Of a stretch of 64,000 nucleotides of DNA, positions 55,065 through 64,000 are shown piece after piece. The DNA comes from Setoptus koraiensis (Eukaryota > Arthropoda), in NCBI GenBank assembly GCA_048013815.1, contig CM106585.1, forward strand, positions 19,096,001 through 19,160,000. Reading direction: 5' to 3'. Below the pieces are notes generated by a model. That model was not told the origin of the DNA. It did not search any database and worked only from the letters and a program-made list of their open reading frames with translations. The position numbers were made by a program, and so were the translations under genes. Every line of letters begins with the position of its first letter. The first letter of the stretch is position 1.

Positions 55065-56129
55065 CAATTTAAGCCCCGCAAGCCGCTGAAACGAAGCCCG
55101 AAAATGAGCATGATGATGCGCGTGCAATTGGCCATGATACACTGAAACAAGTCGCTGAGACTATTAGCCCGTAATGTTCACTATGCTGGCTAACCTTACG
55201 GTATGGTCTATATGATAATAGGGATAAAATTTAACGCAATAGTTGCTGCAAATTGAGTTAAAGCAAAACAGTACAGTTATAGTCAGTTATAGTTGTTGGC
55301 TTGTAGACGAATGTGTAAAACAGGGTGAAAAGTGCCAGCGAAAAGGTATAATCGCGCGCGCATCACTCAAGAGGGGCCCCAAAAAACAGCCAGCCAGCCG
55401 ACGGCGATTAGGTACAGACCGTACGTGGGAGTAGATACGTAAGAGTAGACAGTAAACACACCGACACAAACAAGCAACTATCTATATTTCAACGCAGATC
55501 CGACGCCAAATCACTGAAAGTGCACCTAAGCGCCTATCAAGTTGATAGTATCAACAGCAGCAACAACGCTGAATCCATTAAGCAGCTATATTGTAGCCGC
55601 GTGAGAGTGGGCGCCCGTCAAAATTGCGTATAGTCCCGCGCGAAGTCTGTGAGGTTCACACTGATAGATAGTTCAACAAGCTGAAAGAAAAAAAAAATAA
55701 AACAAAAAAAAAGAAGAACCTCGCCTGACATTTACAAAACGGCCTCACTAGTCGACAATAAGGCACCCATTTGATTATGACGATTATTAGCCCAACTAAT
55801 GAACTGAATTGAAGCTACATTCAGACCAATCAATAGAGCGATCAGAGTGACGTTCGAGTCAATTTAAAGTCAATTGTTTATCGGTAATGCAATTGTAATT
55901 TAATTTATTTAATTCAATTGAATTGAGTAAATAGTGTCGACCAGTAATCAAAAGCAAACACCAGATAATCTCTCGATTGCTGTTCGAGAGGGCGCTGCGT
56001 GCCGCACGACAACAATCGGCTTGTTGACAACAAATGAGAGAAAAGCTTTGAAAAAAAAAAGTGAGAAGGATTAAATGAGCAAATGAATGCCATGAATAAA
56101 TTGAATGACAACAATGCAACTAACATTAA

Positions 56130-56806
56130 TCTTCCCTTCGTTCTTTTCACCCATGCACTTTGAATTGCGCCAACAACTTGCCGCCATTCAACCGAACAAC
56201 AATTATAACTTCGAATTGCGATCAAACAACAACAACAACAACCGAAACCGGAACTTCTTTCGCGAATAACAACCGCATAAAAAAAAATTATAATAAACAG
56301 ATCCGAGATTCATTTTACGATCTGCTTGAATTACGCCAATTAGAGGCTGGGGAGCGTTATGCCAGGTCGGCGTCGTCCTCCCATCACCACCACTATTCCC
56401 GTCACTCGTCATCTAGAAGCCATAAATCATTTCGTCGGGCGGCCTCATCCACTAGCCAGTATCGTCAGTATTCGTCGGCACTTTACAACACCAACAACCC
56501 GTCGTCGTCGTTACATAACAATGGCTCTAGATTATTTGGCAGCAGCTCAACAACGCAGCAGCCGTCAGCAGCAACGTCCAATAACAACAATACCCAACAG
56601 CAGCAACATGGTGGCGACCATCATGGCCGACCTTTTGGTTGTACTCCTCGGCCCTCAAGTGAAGTTTCGAGGACCTCGTTATTGGGTAGACCAGTTAGAA
56701 TAGAGACCCATTATAGAGATTTACGTTATAGGAAGAAGCAGAATTTGATATATAATTTTTTGGAGAGACCACGCGGTTGGAAGCCGGCAGTTTACCACTT
56801 TTTATT
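56130..56806 (+). CDS. KCNQ: KCNQ voltage-gated potassium channel, N-terminal exon (partial)
   Basis: The end of this open segment reads SLLGRPVRI, YRKKQNLIYNFLERPRGW, then KPAVYHFLL, the sequence that leads into transmembrane segment S1 of KCNQ (Kv7) channels (human YNFLERPTGWKCFVYHF and YNVLERPRGWAFIYH; a Drosophila counterpart of the same type). A GTAAGT donor at 56807 cuts the last codon after two bases, matching the phase 2 end of exon 1 in vertebrate KCNQ1 and KCNQ2 as I recall. The upstream part is a low-complexity cytoplasmic N-terminus (His/Ser, Asn and Gln runs). The frame is open from 56130 but has no ATG, so the true start lies in an upstream exon and an acceptor within 56130-56345 remains to be found. 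S1-S6, pore and calmodulin-binding exons were not found before 64000. Confidence 0.85.
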
Positions 56807-57003
56807 GTAAGTTAAAACGCCCGAAAACTTTATTTGCCCTTATGCACACTGAGCAAAAAACCCATTCTTCTTGACTTTATAATAACTAACCGGGCGAAAA
56901 AACGCCCGGCACAACACACTATTTAACTTGTCCGAACAGCAAGTGCGATGTGTGATGGCTGCCATTTCCAGAGAGGCCTCTTTTCTTTTTTGAAACGTTT
57001 TTT

Positions 57004-57058
57004 TTTTCGGAAAGGTTCTTTTTCGGAAATGTTCTTTTTCGGAAATGTTGTTTTTCGA
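57004..57058. repeat. 16-bp tandem repeat
   Basis: About three copies of GTTCTTTTTCGGAAAT with small changes. Confidence 0.85.
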
Positions 57059-59770
57059 AGCGGCGAGCTGGTTGCCCCCAGTTCCAAACCGTTTCGGACT
57101 GACACAAACTGAAACAACAACAAGATGGCTCTCGAGAGGGCGGGCCGGCACCCAATAATCATCATCATCATTTCTCCCACGCGTGTGAATATCTGTTCGT
57201 GAGTGCTCACTTCCGGTGCTCTGATTGTGCCGTTGATGACGGTGTGTGCCATGTCAAAATGTTGTTATTTTCGTTTGCAGTTTGTTCGCCTTTGCCCCAT
57301 TTCGTGGCTGCTTATTGGCGATGAACACGCCTCGGTGGTCGCTATTGTTTGTGTCCTGTTGTTGCTGACTGTAACAACGGGACTATGAAACAACAACAAC
57401 AACAACGGCCATTACGATAACAATCATAATGATTGGGCCAAATAGAAGATGATTAAAACAACGACCACCAAACTGAAATTCATTCACCATTCGCCATAAT
57501 GCCTACGATGCAACGTACTACTTATGGACGGTATTCATTCGTTGAGAATATTCTGGGGGCGTTGTCCCTGGGCACCTTGCCGATAATTTTCGCAGTCCTT
57601 TGAGCACACTAAAACGTAACTAGTCTGATGGTGTTGCAAAACCAGTATCTGGCGGTTGAGAAACGACAACAACGAGGAGAGCGAAAGTCACAACAGAACG
57701 AAAAATGAGGCACGCCGTTCGTGCAGCGCCGGCCATAGTTATGAATAAATATAACTTAAAAACTAGGCCACAAAAGGGAGCGAGCGAGGGAACCGATTAT
57801 AATGCATTATTCAGTTCGGTCCCGAAAGCCTGTTTATATGTGATATGAAACGAATATAGTCAATATTGACATCAATTGCCCGCATAACCCGGCACAGGCC
57901 GGTATCGACCGTCAACGGGCGCCCCCGCCATCGAGCCGGCATATCAATTTTCTCTGCCCAGTTATGCATTGTCGCGTTCGCGAGTCGCCACCAAGCTAGC
58001 CTGTCGCTAGGTCATTTTTGCGCGCCTCGTCGTGCTCGCAAATTCACGGCAACAACGACGACAACGACGCCACAACAAACTTCAGCCAGAGAAAGTTGCC
58101 CATCACAACGACACCAACCACTACTACCACTAATGACTACCAATACTAATACATGTCAGCGTCTCTCCAACAGCACTCTCATTAATTAAGCCACAAACTG
58201 CGCCAGATCTGTGAACGCGATAGATGCACCATTTCGGGCAAGTTAATTTCGAAATAGCCCATAGTACACACAACAACCGCTATATAAATTAAACCAACAA
58301 AAGATTGCCCCATTGGCCCCATCTATTGTTCGTTAGTGTAAGGCGCCATCCAGCGGACCAGAGTAGTAATGATGCGGTTAGCTATTTGCATGAGAAAAGA
58401 ATGCATTGCGCTCACATTTCATTACCATCACTGTTTATGGCTATTTCTTGGTGCAATTGGCACTGACATCTCGCCAACAAATGGTCTCATTACTGGGCGA
58501 CCATTTCTACTAATGATAAAGTTTAATTTGCATTAATTTCTCCCCGTTTCGTCAGTCTTTTGTTTGCTGGCCGTTGAAGCTCGCACAACGTACTGCCGTC
58601 GAAACGTGGTGAAAGATTCCGTTTGGGCTCGAAAACGAGTGTTGCCAGTTTTGAAGAAAGTTTTCAAACACGCCAAACGCGCTCAAACTCGCAAACCACC
58701 TTGCTCTTTTTTTGTCTTTTTTCCAACTTAGCATAAAATTAGCCAACCTGATGAATTTCTGGAAAATTTCCATCTTTATTAGATCCGGTGGCCGCCAAGA
58801 TCAGATGTAGAAGTCGCCGGTTTGCCGGTGCCAGTGGTAGATCGATGAATCGTAAATGAATTCGGAATCCGCGAACCGTATGTGGTTGCAGTGAGGCGAA
58901 ATTGTTTAAATTTAATCGGATGGCTGTCAGATTGCTCGACTTCACTGAATACCAGCAGCCATCATGGGCCGCACAAAATTGAAACAATTCGCTCTGGAAC
59001 ACTGCTGGAGCGCTAGTCACCATCAACAGAAACTGAATCTCCTTTTCTGTTTGTCGTGTGCTGTTTGGAAAGGCGAGATTTTCGTGAGATTTTCGAGTAG
59101 GCCAGGCTATTGGCGTAGCATAGGTGCATAGCACGAAAGGAACTTTCATGACTGGCAAAAATGAACGAGAATTTAATAAGAGCTTGAATGTCTAAACCAT
59201 GAGCTGATTTGATCTCTGCTGACTGACTAGATTATGCGATATCGGATCGTGCAAGCGAGAGACACAGAGGAAGTTGTTAGTCGCCGGGTGCTCCCGTTCG
59301 CTCCCTTGAGAAAATGCGAGCCGAGCAATTGAAGCTAGGCGCGTTCTTTTTCTACAAATGAAAATTTTATCTATAGCAGACGATCGCATTATCGAGCTGT
59401 AACTCGGGTGGGATTTACAAGCAAGTGAGCCAGCAGCCATTAAGGGCCACAAGAAACACAAACACTTTATTGATATCGGCCAGCGAGATCAAGGCTACCG
59501 CTCGACTTTACTTCGCGTCTAAACAGATGGCGCCATCGATTTCCTGTTTCACAGATCAGCAGCGCCTGCAAGAGATTAGGCGGGCAGAGCTGGGGCCAGA
59601 TTAACGGCAATATGCATGCATTTTCTTTCACTGTGTTCAGTGGCGAGTCTGAATTGCATATGTTCACTTGGGGCCACATGAAATGTGGCGAGCTAATTTG
59701 TTTCTGTGCCAGCCAGCAAGCCAGACAGTTGAGGCCGCAAGAGTCAAGGTTGCTCGTGTGGTCTGTGCAT

Positions 59771-59809
59771 GTTTCGGGGCCAAACCCGTAGGGCTTCTGG
59801 CCCCGAAAC
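59771..59809. repeat. 12-bp perfect inverted repeat
   Basis: GTTTCGGGGCCA at 59771-59782 pairs with TGGCCCCGAAAC at 59798-59809 around a 15-base loop. Confidence 0.9.
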
Positions 59810-62800
59810 GCAAAGGTCGGGCTGACTTTTGTGTCCCGATACAATGGGTCCGTGGATTTGTCGGGGCGAAAAAGAGTGGAAAGAGGCTGCTCATTATTGT
59901 ATCATTTCGAATGGTGATTAGGCCACGCAAGAGACTGTGCTGCTTCCGAAAACTGATTTAGCAGAAAGTGGAAAAAGTGGAGAAATTTTGTGTGCCTCAT
60001 TTAATTGTTGTGCCAGTAACGTGAAACTGGCGGCAACCTGGCAACTTCACCTACAAACGTCCGATAATGATAAAGATAATGCATCGAAATGCATTCGTAT
60101 TGTAGCAACAGCATGTACGTGTTGTGCTCGTGATCGTCATGGTGGAAACGTGTGCCGAGAATTCGTTTCGGAAATGTTTCTGCAAGAGGTCAGCCAGCCG
60201 GAATGGCTAGCAGCCAGAATAGAGATGGAAAATGACGCTCGAAAATCAAATTTCACTGCGCGCAACACAACAGCAACAACAACAATTTCAAATACATTAT
60301 TACGATCAAGCGAGAGTGGGCTGTTGCGCTGGCTTCATTTATGCCATAAATATATAAATATCGTTATAATAATCGGATCGCCAGTATCTAATGTCTTGGT
60401 GTCTCTAGTAGCCAATCGAGGCACACGTTCTTTGCGCTATTTTAGCGCGTGTTCTTGCCTTAAATAACTTGAATAACTGGCCCCTCATACAACTTTTGTG
60501 TAACTTTCATGCATATACATAACCATTGCACATATCCATACATATGTGATACGTTTGTGATATATCCATATGATACAGATACACACAGTTTACATGAACG
60601 ACAACATCGTGTACGCTCATCATGCGACGTGATGTAATTGCATCAGCACACTATGCACGCCATCATACATAAACTATTTACTAATACTATTTTGGGGCCC
60701 CCATACTAATACTAATACTAATGCTAATACTATCTTAGATGCTATCTTTGCGATAGTATTGGCAATAAGCGCTAGTAGCTAGTCGACGACCACGTTTTGC
60801 TGCAAAGCCACTGCATGCATTAATATCTCTCTTTTATCTCTGGCTGGCATGTTGTTGTTACTGTCTAGCCATTGTTGTCGTTAGTAAACGGCACCTAACT
60901 AAAAATGATTTCATGCGCGCCCTCATTATCATGGCTAGATCACCATTGAAACTTTTGAGCCATATTGATCTCTGGATATTTGGCTGGCTGGCTCATCTAG
61001 TCAGCCAGCCAGTCAGCCAGATAGCGATGGATTGAGTGGCGGGCAAAATGGTAGACAGCGACACCGATAACGGCCCAGTGTATGTATCGTCAATTTATGT
61101 ATCAATATCGCCAGTGTATTATGTAAGCGATCAATTCCGAGCACAACGACACCGACGACAACACCATGTATTAGTTATGCTGATCGGGTGCGCTCTTCGA
61201 GGCGCCAAATTTCGTCTAAAGCCCACACTGTCGACTGCCAGTATTGCACCAAGGTGGCAAGCACATTTTTCGCCCGCCCGTTTCGTCCAATCGAGCCGAT
61301 CTGGCCAAATCGACTAACGTTGGCGCCAAATCAAAGTTGATCACTTTCTATTCTCGGCCCCATTGGCCCCAAACATGTTGTTGCGGCTGGCATAACATGT
61401 TTGGCAAGAGCACACAATTCAGATCATTATGTGCGGCCAGTTGCCAAGATTTGGAGCGAGTCATTAGGGGCGATTGTTGTGCAAAAGCTGGCATTTCGGT
61501 CGTTGTGGCCCCCGTCGACTACCTATTGATACGAATTTTGATTGGACAAAATACTTGTGTTGGCCAGCGCTACGTTTGTTGCCGAAATTGTGTGTCCGGC
61601 AACTTGTTTGTGCCAACGGCCAAGCTGTTGCGTAACTACAATCAGCACATTGTGTTAGTTATCGTCACGTTCATGAGTCGCGTTATAATAACATACAGCA
61701 GGCAGTTTGGCCAGTGATTTGAGCAGCACTTGAAGGGTCAGTTGGTCATTTAACAGCTGAGCAGTGAGACGGTCATTTAGTTGTAAAGTCTGCCGAGAAA
61801 AAGCTCAACTCATTGGGCCGCCGTCGATGATTGGTGCTCGCTCACAAGCGGGGAGGGGGGGGCCTCGCTAATAGCCCGAGGATAGCTAAAGCTGACCAAG
61901 TGGCTCAGCGGGGCCAACGAGCAACTGACTCTGTTGAACTGAGCCACCCCTGAGCGGCCCATTCGCCGGTCGGCCAGTCAGCGGTGGATCAGTCGGCGGG
62001 CCGGCCAGTGCACTAGCGTCGGGCTCCACACTAAATGATAAAGCACAGGTGTAGACAGGTGCAAATGTGTTGCCCTGGAGCTAATGTTCTCAGCGAACAG
62101 CCAATCCGGTTGAATTGTTGTTAAATCCCAAAATTCACATATTCACACACAATAGGCACCAATTGAGGCGGAATTGAGTTGAAATAAGGGGCCCCGAAAT
62201 TGGGTGTTTGCCCTATTTGCTCAGCGACGGCACTAACATATCTCTACTACACTGTTTAGGCCGCCTAAACGGGCCCCTCTTTTTGGCCGCTCAACTTCGC
62301 GAGTCTGATTTGTAGCCATTGTTGTTTGTTTGAATTTTCGCGCGTGATACATTCGTCGGTATAATATCCGTTTGGCGACTCTCGCCAGGCCATATTTTGC
62401 TTGACTCGCCCGAAAACCCGCCAACCAACTGACTATTCCAATGTCGATTATGATGTCAAAATGAACCGCGCTCACAGTTGTCACATCTCACCTTGATTGT
62501 TAAATCGATCTACCAAGCCCACTCAGACCTACAGACTATTCCCGAACTCGGCGCAGCCAGCGCCACGGCTGGGCGCCGCTAGTGGCACCGATCGGTGCAG
62601 GAAACTAGGCAAAAGTTGACAGAGACTTGTCACCAGTGAATTGTTCATTGCTCTAATCTGTCGCCAACTGGCTCGCCAACTGCGAATGCCAAACTGCGGT
62701 GTAGCAAACGCAAGTTGGGCCAATCAACGGTAAAAAATTCGGATATTGCCATTGTTGCTGATGGCCGGCAGCGTGCCGTGCGAGCACCGAAATGTGCCGG

Positions 62801-64000
62801 CCCAAATTACATCATAGTGCTCTGATTGTGCCCTGCAATCTGTCTGATTGTGCCCGGCAATCTGTCTGATTGTGGGGCGCATTTATTTTTGGCTGGCGGC
62901 AGAGGGCCAGATCGTATTGCCATCCAACGACAACGGGCCCAACTATAGTTATTGTAAACACACGACTACGCAAACGCGTTTGAGAGGAAGTGAATCGTTG
63001 CGATAGCTCAATATACGAGCGCCCGAAATAAGTAAACTTGAGCAAACAAACATCTGTTTGCATAAGCTATTTTCGGTTGTGAGTTGGATGAGATGCGACA
63101 CCAGAAATTTACTACAATCAATCAATACGACTTATATTGTCTCAGTCACTAGATCGCCGAGCAACGAGGCCGCTTTTTGTTTTGGGAGTTTCACGAAAAA
63201 TAAATAAATAGAAGAAAGAAACGCCTAGCCAAGAGCCGCACTTCTGTCTAGGTAGCGGTTATTAAAATTGTTTGAATGCGACCGTATTACTGCTTGTGGT
63301 CACCTGGCCACTCTATGGTGCATCTGGGGTGCATTTTCAATATAGCTCTCTCATTGCCAAGTGACAGTCGCTGTCAGACAGTGTGTGTGTGTGTGCGTGT
63401 GAGCGAGAACTAAACCGGAAGTTACTTTCGGCAAAACGGTCGTCTGCGCGCCGCGCACCAAAGTTAAAGTCAAAAATTACGGTTGACTGGGGGCGTTCGG
63501 GGACCGAGCTAAAACGATTTTCAGGTTTCTGTTTGAAATTGCCATTGATATACTCGGGTTGATTGAGTGCTCTCAAGATGCCTTTTTCTAGTCACTAGAC
63601 AGTTGGAATTTCTTGTCTTTGGGGAGGGATGCATTTTTTTTTCTTCTCCACGCAACATGATACAATGCGCGCACCTACCATCCGTAACACAACACGTTTT
63701 TCAGACGTTTTTTCGGCTCGTAAATTTGGCTGAACGGCTCTAAGTATTTTCCTGTGAAAAGCATGAAATTGTTGCGATTTCGAGAAAAAAAAAGACTTTG
63801 TTACAAAGTTAAAACGTTGCAACGTTTTTCTAGCTATTACTACTCTAGCAGCGGTGAGATATTCGCTCAGCTGGCGGATTTTTTCAGTTCGAACAAACTG
63901 AGACGGAGGAAAAATTGTTTCAAAAGGATTTCGTGGTCCCTGATGATGCGAATGGGGCCCCCAGAGCGAGGCAATGGATGACACAACAATTGACCGAACA

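Larger units (their letters stand above)
48105..56129. other. GC-rich, repeat-rich non-coding stretch upstream of the KCNQ exon
   Basis: No supportable exon. It contains a CAG run at about 48656-48674, 11-bp CTATTCCGTG-type repeats near 50930-50975, a 16-bp CCGCTGCATGTTGAGG array at about 51395-51448, the 52719 array, GA runs at about 53287-53306 and 55034-55061, a GT run near 54046-54064 and a 27-bp palindrome at 54914. The 5' exon and promoter of KCNQ may lie here, but I cannot identify them. Confidence 0.45.
56807..64000. other. Probable KCNQ intron 1 and beyond, no exon seen
   Basis: Begins with the KCNQ donor. I searched by eye for the S1/S2 continuation (STI-type end of S1, FxVRLW of S2) in plus-strand frames and did not find it, so the intron probably runs past the window end. 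Contents: TTTTTCGGAAA repeats at 57004, a hairpin at 59771, CTAATACTAATA-type repeats around 60680-60730, GGCTGGCTGG/CCAGCCAGCC inverted simple repeats near 60977-61020, and GGGGCCCC palindromes. Confidence 0.5.

Noticed and set aside
57203-57388. Possible S1-containing second exon of KCNQ after TTTGCAG at about 57280
   Set aside because: The frame required by the phase 2 donor gives no S1 sequence (no SVxSTI) and meets a stop soon after.
59937-60467. 176-codon plus-strand open frame
   Set aside because: No ATG near its start and no recognisable family. It lies in the presumed KCNQ intron and its length is compatible with chance at this composition.

Overview
The window is animal nuclear DNA, most likely from an arthropod and possibly a mite or other chelicerate (the lineage is an inference). 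Genes carry short GT-AG introns (112 and 324 bp in two coding regions). The recognisable conserved genes are ornithine decarboxylase, the spliceosomal helicase DDX23/Prp28 and the first conserved exon of a KCNQ potassium channel, which is a metazoan family. There are no operons or ribosome binding sites, and Asn/Gln/Ser runs and microsatellites are common. I saw no rRNA, tRNA, CRISPR array or virus-derived element.

The layout is two GC-rich, gene-poor flanks around an AT-richer, gene-dense centre. The left flank (1-7.4 kb) has no supportable gene. It holds minisatellites (10-, 25-, 21-, 16- and 12-bp units), hairpins and simple repeats. The right flank (about 38-64 kb) is similar and carries two copies of a hAT-like non-autonomous DNA transposon (45.6 and 47.7 kb) and one KCNQ exon near 56.5 kb. 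Both flanks are strikingly rich in the palindrome GGGGCCCC.

The centre divides into three parts. (1) 7.9-20.0 kb is a cluster of nine small genes for secreted proteins on both strands, plus one doubtful ORF. Four encode lysine-rich peptides sharing KVAH-type motifs; three of these end in ALRRG. Two are near-identical Pro/Leu/Arg-rich peptide precursors with TATA boxes and a 5' UTR intron. One is an acidic precursor with a Gly/Pro/Tyr-rich tail. Two are paralogues starting with a GPVS-type mature end, one carrying five helical repeats. (2) 22.2-32.4 kb holds ODC, three tandem S1-family serine proteases (the first has lost its catalytic serine), DDX23 on the minus strand and, head-to-head with it, an acidic two-RRM/RGG protein. 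Decayed pieces of the ODC 3' end and the DDX23 3' end lie between the protease copies, so the array arose by duplication of an ODC-end/protease/DDX23-end unit. (3) 34.4-38.0 kb holds two paralogues of an unrecognised four-cysteine secreted domain, one short and one extended into a 482-residue membrane-anchored protein with a dilysine tail.

The secreted genes look like a fast-evolving effector set (immune, salivary or venom-like; inference) next to housekeeping genes. The strongest candidates for something undescribed are the ALRRG peptide family, the Pro/Arg-rich pair, the repeat-bearing GPVS precursor and the four-cysteine family.
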